Of a stretch of 64,000 nt of DNA, positions 24,037 through 34,278 are shown piece after piece (position 1 is the first letter of the stretch; each line of letters starts with the position of its first letter). The position numbers and the translations under genes were made by a program. The notes under the pieces were generated by a model. The model did not search any database. It was not told where the DNA came from and saw only the letters and a program-made list of their open reading frames with translations. Source of the DNA: Earliella scabrosa. Lineage: Eukaryota > Basidiomycota > Agaricomycetes > Polyporales > Polyporaceae. The DNA is taken from contig JABYQQ010000005.1 of assembly GCA_022605405.1 (NCBI GenBank), positions 2,914,001 to 2,978,000 on the forward strand, read 5' to 3'.

Positions 24037-26000
24037 TTACCCAACGTGTAGCATAAACCTGCGTGTACGTGACGGAGTGAATGGCAAGGTTCTCGGCCCG
24101 AACTGTCTGCATTGCGAAGGCTCGCACGGGCGATAAGTAGACGGTAAGACTACAAATTCAATCTGTTCGCCTGGTCTTATGATACATGGAGGCATTTGAC
24201 GTACACGTCGTCTTGTCAGCTCTACGTAAGTCTGTTGGACGATAAGCTCACCGTGCACAACCCGAACTTTATGCGAGCGGTTCGGGGTGCCCTCTGACCT
24301 TGAGTACCTCTGCAGAGCGATGATGCCGGGCTGCATGCAAGCCTTGTGGTGAAACGTTGCGAGGGTCGGGAACGGTGTGGCACTTGCGGCATCGCCAGGC
24401 GATGGATTCGAGGGTGGGCCGCTCGACATCACGGCGAACTGCATGGTGTTGTTCGTGATGTGCATGGACGTGTTGAGGTGCGAGACATCGACGCCAAGGA
24501 TGGTGCACTTGTGGACTTCCTGGACGTTGATGAGGAAGCGGGTTATGAGGATTGAAGTGGCCCTAGAGGGATCATCATGGCATTGGTGCTGTGGGAGGTG
24601 TGCAGTGATCATGGACGCACCCTTCGGTGAAGAGCATTACGTAGCAGATTGGGTCGATGTTATTGGACTCGATCTGGATGGGTATAGCGTGAGTTGAATC
24701 GTTGCATGCGCAGCGATAGGGTGTGCCACTCACTGCACGTATCCCGAACAGTAAATGCAGGATATTGAGCATGAAAAGCGTGCTGTCGATTTATGCTAGT
24801 CAGTGCTTATGTTGCAGCCTCGACGTGCGATCGCACAACGTACCAGAAATGTATAGTGCCTATGCCAACCATGCAAAGCGTCAGTTTGAGAGGTGTATGC
24901 GGCGCAGGACTTGCTCACTGACCATCGCGCAACAACGTTTTCCAGAACGAGGGGCGCATCCAGTCTGCCGTCCGCCGCAGAACGCCCATCCGGTATGTCT
25001 TGTACCACGTCAAGACGATGACCAGCACGTCGGCGGTCATCACTGTCGCCTGCCCGGCAATCGTCACTATGTATAGGCGCAGTCAGCATCTTGTCCTGTG
25101 TAGCGATGAGTGCATACTTCGCATCGCGAGTGGAATTGGCAGCGTTGACCCACTCGTACATCCGAACGTGGGATGGACGCTCGCGTCGAGCCAAAGATGC
25201 TGCGCCTAATGCATACGTGATTAGCCCTCTTGGGCAAGCAACGCAGTTTGGCTGCGGAGTCTCACCCAATGGATGGTGATGGGTATGAGGCAGAGCGTGA
25301 AGACAAATGCCGTCAGGGCCTTGTTTCGGTCACTCATTGCCCATGCTCGCAAGGCCGCAAACGCTGCAAGCGCACTGCCAGTGAGTTTCGGTCCAATTTG
25401 CACAAATGGTGTTGTGCAAGACGTACATGCGCACGAGAGGTACACCAGCGGTTGTATGATCTGTAGTACTCCGACAAGCGAGCGGCAGCTGTCGGGACCG
25501 GCCGTGAGTTGGTGACGGCACGGGGAGCTTGAGAAGATGATTATGACGCGTACCTCTGGATTTGTAAGATGTTTGTGGGAGGTTGAGTTAGCCGTGTATG
25601 CGCAGCGGTCGAACCGCACGGGGAACGTACCCCTTCTGACATGGGGGCAAAGCCGCACAGATCCATGAGCTTGACGGATATGGGGAAGTACCTGTTGAAG
25701 AAGAAGAACACAGATCCGCTGTTCGCCTTACGCCTCCAGAAGTATGCGACCTCCTTGTCGAAGGTGATCATGTAGTCATAGCACAGGAGTGCTGCAGAGG
25801 TTCCGGGGGTTTGAGCCGGAACTATAAACTGAGTGGAGTCGAGCTCTACCAAAAGAAGCGGTTGAACATAGGGCTTGCGCGCAGCTATGAGGAACACGGT
25901 GGTAAGCAACAAGCCGCAATATTAGCGACGAGGCAATTGCGTGCTTACAAGGATTTGTACAGCACCGAAATTGGCGTACTGTCAACGTTGACATCATCAT
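24037..26000 (-). CDS. DUF6533-family multi-pass membrane protein
   Basis: The N-terminal DUF6533 segment is clear at about 25800-25640: CYDYMITFDKEVAYFWRRK, then VFFFFNRYFP. Further exons give LQIIQPLVYLSCACTS, LAAFAALRAWAMS, FVFTLCLIPITIHWV, then TADVLVIVLTWYKTYRMGVL, KTLLRDG, MLNILHLLFG and SSILITRFLINVQEV. These match the usual helix order of this basidiomycete family, which behaves as about seven transmembrane helices. Members are abundant in mushrooms and have no assigned function. The start (ATG cluster at 25992-26000) and the C-terminal end (stop at 24037) are uncertain, because the first exon is not conserved and an intron near 24250 may change the tail. Confidence 0.7.
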
Positions 26001-27265
26001 GTATGGTGAACATAGTCGGCGATGCCAGGAGTGACAATCGGAGGACCAGCAAGCAGTCCGGTGAGACCGAGTAGGAGAACATGTGGCCCAAAAGCGTTCC
26101 TGTGAAGTTATATGAGTTCAATCCCATCACTCTCTAAGTACACGATGTCATAGAGACATTACCAAATCTTCGCCGCGAAGCGAACAGTGTTGAGCCCCGG
26201 CGTCGGCTTCCTCCACCGAGCACCTCGGTGGGCGGCACATGCGGTGCAGGCAAACTGCACCTACGGCGTGTTACCGTAGTTTCGCGGTGCCAATCTGTGT
26301 GATTATAATAAAGGCGCACTCACTAGTGGCTCGGCGGGCTACCGTAGGTAAATCCGAGCGCGCTCGGAATAACGAGAGGAGAAGATCAGTAGACAGTTCG
26401 CGGTGCACTCGATGCGCAGTCCTGCGCCAACAATCACACCGGGTGCGTACTTCGCGACTTCGGTGTTCAGACAGGTCTGCTTCTACGTCGGCTTTCCAGC
26501 AGCTTTGGATTCCAGCGGTAACCTGTTCGCGATTCAGCGCTCAACTACAGGCAGTACAGGTGGTGATTCGTGAACTGCAACACTTCGTACTCACATGGAG
26601 CTCCGGTCAAGGTGCCAGGCGCGATAATGCGGGGAGCATGTGGGCGGGTGGGATGCCAGCATTTCAAGGGAGTTCTGAGCCAATGGCTTATGATTTACAA
26701 CTCACTGTGACTCAATGACTCGGACTATCGCAGTGACGACCGCCCTTGTGCTTTCTTGACATATACATGAGTTTCCGGAGAGTTTGGCAAGTGTCAAGCT
26801 GGTCCGCCTACTACGGTACAGCGAAATTCTTGTAGTCAGCGCTAGTCAGTGACTGGTCTTGTGCGAGCGAGCGCCTGCGAGCGCTTGCTTACCGGCATCT
26901 TCCGAGCCATGTTATATGTTGTATCGCGACCTTTGGCTCTACGACACTGTACAGGACGGCCGGAATACCACTTGTCGGCTGCTCTGACGACGCATCTTCG
27001 AATGAACATCACAAGCGCAACGGATGATATGCACATGGGTACGGGCAACAGTGTCTTGTCAAGTACGTCGCTGCGCATGTAGCAGACGACTTGGCGTCAG
27101 TATTTGAGCGGCCCCCTCAAGAGCTCCTCACAACGAGTTTTACACTCCGGTTTCGCACCGGTCTGGATTCTCCGCGGTATGAGCTTGTCTCCAGCCGAAG
27201 CTTGCAATTGATATCTGCGTCACCGCCAGTGTACTTGGTGGCATACGCCAATGACACCCCCACCG

Positions 27266-27273
27266 TGACGTCA
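27266..27273 (+). promoter_or_regulatory. CRE (ATF/CREB) site TGACGTCA
   Basis: A perfect 8-bp palindromic CRE lies 184 bp upstream of the ATG at 27457, with a half-site TGACG about 16 bp further on (near 27283). bZIP factors of the Atf1/Pcr1 class bind such sites in fungal stress promoters; binding here is inferred. Confidence 0.6.
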
Positions 27274-27310
27274 CTCGTCCAAATGACGTTGGCCCCCACA
27301 CCCACTCGCA

Positions 27311-27315
27311 TATAA
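27311..27315 (+). promoter_or_regulatory. TATA-like element of the hydrophilin-like gene
   Basis: GCATATAACC with TATAA at 27311-27315, about 140 bp upstream of the start codon and 38 bp downstream of the CRE. Confidence 0.45.
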
Positions 27316-27456
27316 CCACGCACTCACCGTGCGTTGGCCCCAGCCTCTACCACCAACTCATCAGCTTCACGCCTCTTCTCCCTCTTGTTAACGACAACCA
27401 CCGACCGTTTCGCGACACCCTCAACGACACCCTCATATCAACCTTCGACCCTCAAC

Positions 27457-29525
27457 ATGTCCGGACTTCCTCCGCAACTCACCACCGAACCCGGCACCCC
27501 TGCCCGGGAGTGGGCCCGTTCCACAACCACCGCAGCCTTTGCGCGCACCGAACCCGCTCCCGCCATCTCCAACCCCGGCCACGTCGATCCCGCCGGCGGC
27601 TCCATCTCATCCGCCAACGATGCACAGAAGGGTGCATTCGATCCCAGCTTCGCCGATGCTGACGTTCCCGGTGCATACCCCGTCACTCCTGGCGACTACG
27701 ACCCTACCCGCCAGGCATCCCTTCAGGAGACCGCACAGGCCGCAGCCGGCCAGGCTTCGTCCTTCGTCCAGACGGCAGCGACTACCGCTGCCCAATACCT
27801 GCCCAAAGGCGTCATCGACACCGTCTCATCCTACATTCGTGAGCAATCCTGCCAGCTGTCCCACTGATCCCCGACTTACTGACGTACGTGCAGCGACGAC
27901 GTCGGCCACCGCGACCATGTCCAGCGCGCGCGCCTCTGAGCACGATCACGAGCACACGACCTCCTTCCCCACCAAGGAGCTCTCTGGCGCGTCCACCAGT
28001 GAGCGTGTAGGCGGCGTCGGTTCTCTCCCCGGGCCCGTCAAGGAGTCGGGCGTGACAAAGCTACCCGACGAGCGTGCCGACGAAGAGCGGTATGCTACCA
28101 TGGCTGGCGCTGCTGCCGCCGTCGCCGGCGGCGCATACGCCCTCAAGGACCGCATCATCGGCTCTGTACCCTCGCAGGACCAGGCCAACCAGACTGCGCA
28201 GAATGCTGTTCAGGCCGCCAAGCAAACCGTACAGTCGACGGCGCAGACGGCGAAACAAGCAGGTGAGCATTTCCAGTGTGGCTCTCGTGTGAGCACTAAA
28301 TTGAACTTATGCCAATTATCCGTGTTCATGCAGTCCCCGGCGTCCAGTCGAACTCCACCGCTGTAACCGCCTCCACCCTCCCCGCGCACGAGCCGTTCGG
28401 CGCCCAGCCAGGCGATCGTTCGCTGGGGGTTGGGGCGCTCCCAGGGAACCAGAGCGAGTCGCACGTCGCCTTGCTCCCCGAGGAGTCGGCGCACCCGCAG
28501 TACGACTCGGGTCCCATCGGGACCGCCGCCCAGGTCGCGCTCAAGCCGTCCGAAGAGGAACGGGGCAATGAGGCCGCTACGGGCCAGATGCGCAATGTCG
28601 CGGGCGTGGGCGCACTCGTTGGTGGGAGGAGCGAGGAGGGCGTCGCACGGCTCCCTGACGAGCGTTCGACAACGAACACGGGCTCACAGCAAGGCGTCGG
28701 GGCTGTCGTTGGCTCCAGGGACGAGCAGGGCAAACAGACTGTGAACGCTGTCACGGGCACCTCGAAGCCGCCTGCTCCACCCGCGAAGGACGAGAGCGCG
28801 ACGAAGATGGAGGTGGGCGTGGGCGGGCACAAGGGCCAACCTAACCAGGTGAGTGCACTTTCTGGTTCATTCGAGGGCGACCGTCTTTGAACGGACAGCG
28901 GGATGGGCACAAGCTTGCCGGGGACCCTGGGACGGGGCGGTATGCGTCCGAGGCTGCCGGTACGCAGACAGACCTGCTCCACGCGAACCTCGCGCCCCGC
29001 GTGCACGCGCTGGGGGGAGACCGTGCACGGTGGGGCAGCGTCCCTCTGGACGGCGCGCACGCGCGTGCAGAGCGCGATGAGGACGTGAGTGTCGCTGCAC
29101 TACCACGGCAGGCCCGTGCACCTCGCAGCGCAGAGGTCTTCCCTTCCCTCCATACTAATGCTCGCACCCTCAACGCTGAACACCTTGACTGACCTCGATG
29201 CGCATAGGGTCCTGGATATGACACGGACTACCACCCCGCGAAGCTCCACCCGCCCACGTCGACGTCGGGCGCGGCGGATCTCACACAGCATGCGAGCGAG
29301 GGCGAGAAGAGCCTCGGCGCGACGCAGGCGGACGCAAACCGGCCGCCCGAGGCGCAGCGGCGGCCGCACTCGGGCAACTCGCCGTCGCCGTCGCAGAAGG
29401 AGCGCAAGGCGACGTTCATGGAGAAGATGAAGGGCGAGGCCAAGGTGCTGATGGGCAAGATTGAGGGCAAGCACGACAAGGTTGAGCAGGGCCAGCGCAT
29501 CAAGAGGGGTGAGGCCACGGCGTGA
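27457..29525 (+). CDS. Low-complexity hydrophilin/LEA-like protein with internal repeats
   Basis: The start at 27457 gives MSGLPPQLTTEPGTPAREW. The translation is rich in Ala, Gly, Ser, Thr, Gln, Asp and Glu, with almost no Cys or Trp. It has an Ala/Gln amphipathic stretch (ANQTAQNAVQAAKQTVQ) of the LEA type and a short hydrophobic run (AGAAAAVAGGAYAL). A motif of the form GVGxLxG...(E/S)xGVxxLPDER occurs about four times (28011-28078, 28429-28492, 28605-28671 and a partial at 28696-28735). The last exons give GPGYDTDYHPAKLHPP and a Lys-rich end (KATFMEKMKGEAKVLMGKIEGK), TGA at 29523-29525. Introns near 27838-27893, 28261-28333, 28850-28900 and 29083-29208 restore one frame. Similar proteins are annotated as hypothetical in mushrooms. 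A role in desiccation or stress tolerance is inferred from composition and the upstream CRE. Confidence 0.75.
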
Positions 29526-29822
29526 GCGTGTACTGGAGTAACGAGCGTGGACGATTGTGCACCTTCGACGGACAGCAGTTGTTGATTTGTGTACGAGTAC
29601 ACGTGTATCCAATTGGGACTCCTTCAGGCTTCAAGTATTGTAAAAGACAGTATAATGGGCATGTTGTTTGCTCGGAATTGCAGCATTCCCACCAAGTACC
29701 GCTGATGCCATCGGTGTAGTTACATAAAACATGAGCGTGGTTTAAACTGTGACTCTCAGATGTGTGCAAACCCTCGAAGGCTACCACCGCCAATCAAGAA
29801 GGGGACCATTGGTACATGGTAG

Positions 29823-29903
29823 TAGCAACTCCCGGTTTCGATCCAGGGATTTCAGGGTATCAGCAAGTATGAACCCTGCACGCTTCCACTGCGTCGAGTA
29901 GCC
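29823..29903 (-). tRNA. Initiator tRNA-Met (CAT) -like gene with a 9-nt intron, possibly degenerate
   Basis: On the minus strand the D-arm ACGC-AGTGGAA-GCGT, the anticodon stem CAGGG/CCCTG and the T-arm CCTGG-ATCGAAA-CCGGG match the eukaryotic initiator pattern (A in place of TTC in the T-loop: ATCGAAA). The anticodon CAT is at 29869-29871, and a 9-nt insertion (29859-29867) lies exactly one base 3' of the anticodon, the canonical tRNA intron position. The acceptor stem (29897-29903 with 29824-29830) forms six of seven pairs including a G-U, with one T-T mismatch. Position 8, nearly always T, is C, and the usual A1-T72 pair is G-T. These departures suggest a diverged or decaying copy. There is no T-run terminator immediately downstream. 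Confidence 0.62.
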
Positions 29904-30054
29904 GCCATACGACGAGCTCAACAACACCCAGGAACAGTATACTGCACTCACACTCGGTCAAAGCAAGGCCACTAGAAATACAGCTTGTGTACATGGCCAC
30001 TGAGACAGACGACGGAGGAGTCGAGAGAGCGTGCGATCGGTGCGACAGCAGAGG

Positions 30055-31227
30055 TCACCGGCCCTGCACGGCGAGCTCGCGGAAGGCTTGGCGGACATGA
30101 CGGATGAAGGCGTAGATGTCGCGCGACGCGTTGAGCTGGTCGAGTAGGATGGGGAGGATGGGCAGGTACGGTGTCGTCGTCGGGACTGTGGACGTCCATA
30201 CGTGCGGGCGAGCGGTCAGTCAGGTGGGGTGCGAAAGGACGAGAGAGCGGGAGAGAAGGCGGAAGGAGAGTAGAGAAGCGTGGAGGGAAGGGGTAAGGGA
30301 AAGACGAGGACGAGGACGAGAACGAGAACAAAGAGGAGGTCAAGGAGAAGGGAATGGAAGGGAAGGGGGAGGAGGGAACGCACCCTTGTACGCGCGGCTG
30401 GAGACGTCGAGAACGAGGCTGAACTCGCGCGCGAGGTCGTCCGGGTCGAGGTGCGTGAAGCGGACAAGGAGCTTGTCCCTGTCGATGCCCTCGATCGTGC
30501 ACTTGAGACGGTCCTCGCATGCGGAGAGCTCGGGCTGTGTGCGGGAGGCGTGGGTGGAGAGGATGGACTCCTCGCGCTTGCGTTCTGGGGGCGGGGCCGT
30601 CAGTGGGTCGGGTTAGGGAGGGGGGAGGGAGAGGGGGAGTCTTGCGAGACACAGGCGATAGAGCACGCTGCACGCCTTGCCTAGTGCGTGGTCCGCAAGC
30701 CACTCGAGACTCTCTTGCAGCGACGAGCGAGCGGGGGACGTACCTCGCATGAGGTTCGCGACGTTCCTCCGGTGCAATTCGATCTCGGCGTCGAGCGACG
30801 CGCATTTCTCCTTGATGGACGCGAGCTGCCGGCGGAAGGCAGCAACACTGGCCTCGCTCTCCTTCTTCTCCTCTGCTTCCTTGTCGAGCACTGCAGGGAG
30901 GTACGTGCGCACGGTCAGCAAAAACGGGACAAGCGAACGAGTGGCGGGGGGAGGCGCACCGGCGACGAGCTCGATCTCCCTGAGCTTGCACTGGTTCGTC
31001 TCGGTCTCGATGGCCTGGGTGCGCTCGGCAATCTTCTTCTTCTCGCTCGCAAAGTGGTTCTTGCGGTTCGTGATTTCGGAGACGGCGCGCTGGGTGTAGT
31101 TTGAGACGGCGGCGAGGAAGTTGCGGGTGGAGGCGTCGTAGGCGTCGAGGCGGAGGTCGATCTGCGGGTTTTGCTGGGCGAGGACGGCAGGCAGGTCAAG
31201 CTTGGGCACGCGGAGGACGTGGGCCAT
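30055..31227 (-). CDS. SPC25: Kinetochore protein SPC25 (NDC80 complex)
   Basis: SPC25 pairs with SPC24 to dock the NDC80 complex to the inner kinetochore. The start at 31227 gives MAHVLRVPKLDLPAVLAQQN. A long coiled coil follows (NRKNHFASEKKKIAER, VLDKEAEEKKESEASVAAF, LASIKEKCASLDAEIELHR), then a C-terminal globular RWD-like domain: DKLLVRFTHLDPDDLAREF, SLVLDVSSRAYK and, after an intron holding simple GA-rich sequence (about 30190-30380), LPILLDQLNASRDIYAFIRH and VRQAFRELAVQGR, stop at 30055-30057. The HLDP...FSLVLDVS...Y...LP.L...LN.SRDIY pattern is diagnostic of SPC25. It is divergent from the permease gene, with 266 bp between starts. Confidence 0.88.
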
Positions 31228-31493
31228 AATGTTTGTCGTTCAGCCGCTTGATTTCAAGTTTAGCTCTAGGATGGATGAGGGAGCGGCGGTAGGAGAGGAG
31301 AGGTCAAGGCGTAGGATCGCGTCGCGTCCGCGCGACGCGGTTGACATCATCAGGAGTGCACGTGGGATTGCACACATGTGGGAAGAGGTTACGTAACTGA
31401 ATTTTTATCCGACAAAAGGTTGAGATCGATCTGTACGTCTGCTTCTCGTGCCTCCTCACACCCAGACTTCTCAGTTCTCTCCCGACATACCAC

Positions 31494-34024
31494 ATGACAA
31501 TGGCCGCGCAAAACGAGGCTACGAACCATCCCGCCAATCCGCCCGATTCCGAACGCGCCTCTGTCGAAATTCTCGACGAAGACGAGCTCAAGCTGGTGAT
31601 TACCTGCCGAGGAGACACGAGGGAATAACTGTGCAGGACTGGGTCATGCTGAGACTTACCTCCGGTAACGTCATCTTCTAGTTGTGGACTGGTGTGGCTA
31701 CGGGTATCCTTGGCTGGAAATCCCTCGCTCGCGGTTTGCTGGTGGGTCGGGGATGACTATCGGCACCAGAGCGGCGGATGAACAGACATGGGTTGAGATT
31801 ACACCGTTCGAACCTGATCAGCGCTCAGACCTGCGTAGGGAAGCCCCCAGTGTCGCTTTTATTAGCCCCCATAAACCAAGGGGGCTCCAGCAGAAGTACT
31901 GACCTTATCTTTGCTTTCATACTTCGTAGCGCAAACTGGGTTACAAGCAGGTAAGGCACATCGCTCTCATAGCTCCAGCCTTGTGCACACCTAGCTAACA
32001 ATCGGACCAGCAATTGCATAGAAGTTGGCATTTCTTAGAAAGCTTTGCAGCCGCATTCGTAGCCATGAATTTCATCGGCGGTGTTCGGTAGATGATACCG
32101 AATTGTTCCATTCAGGGTTAACGTTCTAACGCGCATCTTCCTAGCGCCGGATTCTTCCTTGGACTACTCGCTGGTGGCCCGGCAGCTATATGGTTAGCAC
32201 AACTTATGTTTGCGAGGCACGTCTACATACTGACCCGCTACATAGGTCATCGTACATCATCTCGATGATCTTCATGTTCATCACGGCAGCGGTCATGGCC
32301 GAGATTTGCTCTGCTCTCCCGTTGAGCGGTTCCATCTACATCTGGTCCGCCGAAAGCGCGGGGCCAAAGTATGCCAGATTTTTCGGCTTCGTCGTCGCCT
32401 GGTGGTCATGCACCGCATGGATGACGTTCGCTGCTGGCAACTGTCAGGTACGCGCCTTTATCGACATCTTGTACTTCACGAGTCTGATCATATATAGACA
32501 ACCGCGAACTACATCGTTTCGCAATTAGCGGTCTGGGAAGTCGACTTTCCTGGTGGTATCGGCAACCACAACGTCAAATGGCGCGCGCTCATTTGGGCCG
32601 TGTCTGAAGGCATCTTTCTTCTGGCCATTGCTATCAACTACCTACCGCCGAAGGTTTATGGCTTTGTGTTCCGTTTTGCCATGTTCCTCTACGCCGTCGA
32701 TTTCTTGCTCTGTGTCATCTGGCTTCCGATCGGCGTCTCCAAAACATACGGATTCCGTTCTGCCAAAGACGTGTTTACCATGACTTGTGAGTCTTTTGCA
32801 TCGCCATCAACCTTCCTACCCGTACTGAGAAGAATTTAGACAACGGCACGGGCGCGCCCCCTGCGTGGAACTGGATACTGTCCTTGTGAGTTGATTGCCA
32901 TATTCATGACATGTCAATTCTCATGTCCTGCAGCTTGTTCACTGCCGGTTCCATGATCGGCTTTGACGCTTCGGGTCATATTGCCGAAGAAACGAAGAAC
33001 GCCAGGTAGGCATCAACCGCATTCCTGCGTGATATGCTCTGAGTCCGTCTTCAGTGTTGTTGCAGGCCGCGCAATCATATCTAGCGTTGTGGCCACGGGC
33101 GTGTTGAGCTTCGTGACAGTCATTCTCTTCCTCTTCTGCACCCCCGACCTCGACACATTATTCTCTCTGGAAGCGCCTCAGCCGTTCGTTCAAATTTACG
33201 CGCTCGCGCTTGGGAAAGAAGGCAGTATCGTCATGACTGTCATCGCTTCTCTCGGCTTGCTCCTCGTAAGTTTGGTCGTGTTGAGGATGCGCTATGCATG
33301 CTGATGTAACGTTGCTCCAACAGAGTACTAGTGTTGCGATCGTCGCCGCCTCTCGACTTGTGTTCGCGGTCGCTCGTGACGGTGTCCTTCCGTTGTCGTC
33401 GTGGATTGGCCAGGTCGACGCCGCTAAGCAGCCTCGCAATGCTGTCACCGTGATGTTTGTGTTCGGCGCGGCGTTGTTGTGCACCATTCTGCCTAGTCAA
33501 GTCGCATTCACCTCCCTCGTATCTGCGGGCGGCATTCCGACCACTGCTGCCTACGGGTTGATCGCCTTGCTCCGGCTTACCATGACGCCGGATGAATTCA
33601 AAGGGTCTCATTTCTACCTCGGTCGCTGGCGGAAGCCCTTCTATATCGCAACGGTCCTGTTCAATGGTCTGGTCTTTTCGGTACGTTCCCTTGTAAGTTC
33701 TCCAATGCAGCCCACTGATTCAAAACTTGTAGGTTCAAGTCTCGCCGTTCGTCTACCCTACTACTGCCGAAACGTTCAACTTCGTGAGATCCCACCTGCC
33801 GTCGTACATGTCGAGTTGCCCTCATCTTATTACTGTTGTAGGCTTGTGTCATCCTCGGAACCGTTACGATCTTCGGTATCCTCAGCTGGTACTTTATCCC
33901 AGAGGATCAATGGCTTCGCCGCGAGCAAGTCATTCAGCAACTGCAGGCCGCCAATGAGCCCATCAACGGCGCGGACTCATACGACTCTGCCTCTGTTATC
34001 AAGCCTCAGGCGTCGACCTCCTAA
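31494..34024 (+). CDS. APC-superfamily amino acid/GABA/choline-type permease
   Basis: The start at 31494 gives MTMAAQNEATNHPANPPDSE and an acidic cytosolic N-terminus (VEILDEDELKL). After an unusually long first intron (31596-31929) come RKLGYKQ and QLHRSWHFLESFAASFVAMN. Hydrophobic helices follow (GFFLGLLAGGPAAIW, SSYIISMIFMFITAAVMAE, PLSGSIYIWSAESAG, FFGFVVAWWSCTAWMTFAAG). Later come FLFTAGSMIGFDASGHIAEE, which is typical of the fungal amino acid/choline transporter branch (Hnm1/Uga4-like), and FAVARDGVLPLSSWIGQV. The tail is QPRNAV...IPEDQWLRREQVI, and TAA is at 34022-34024. About 12 helices can be counted. It is a plasma or vacuolar membrane uptake carrier; the substrate cannot be told from sequence. 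About nine introns. Confidence 0.85.
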
Positions 34025-34278
34025 GTCCGTGCCGTAGATTCGCCATATGCACCATCATGGGAAGGCGCAATCGTTCAAACATATGCCCTATGTACCGTTC
34101 TTCTCCTGATTACAGCGTACCTCCTGGATCTGTGTTGCGTATATCCTAGCTGCACACGATAGAGTTTAGAATCGCAATACTGTTGGTCATTCAACGTAAT
34201 GTTCGGACCAGGCGGGCCGGAGACCCTGGTTATGTCAGAAACCCCAAATGGCCCTAACCCTAGATTCGGTTTCGGTCC

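Larger units (their letters stand above)
26001..27456. other. Intergenic region upstream of DUF6533 and hydrophilin-like genes
   Basis: About 1.46 kb between divergent genes. A minus-strand frame at 26842-27078 has a hydrophobic segment (LLPVPMCISSVALVMF) that could be a leftover membrane-protein exon, but no flanking exons could be joined to it. The right part (27240-27456) is the promoter of the next gene, with a CRE and a TATA-like element. Confidence 0.45.

Noticed and set aside
26842..27078. Minus-strand frame with a hydrophobic segment
   Set aside because: Could be an orphan membrane-protein exon, but no neighbouring exons join to it and no family was recognised.
31795..31860. GGTTCGAA-like box on the minus strand suggesting a tRNA
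   Set aside because: No A box, no cloverleaf stems; it lies inside the long permease intron.
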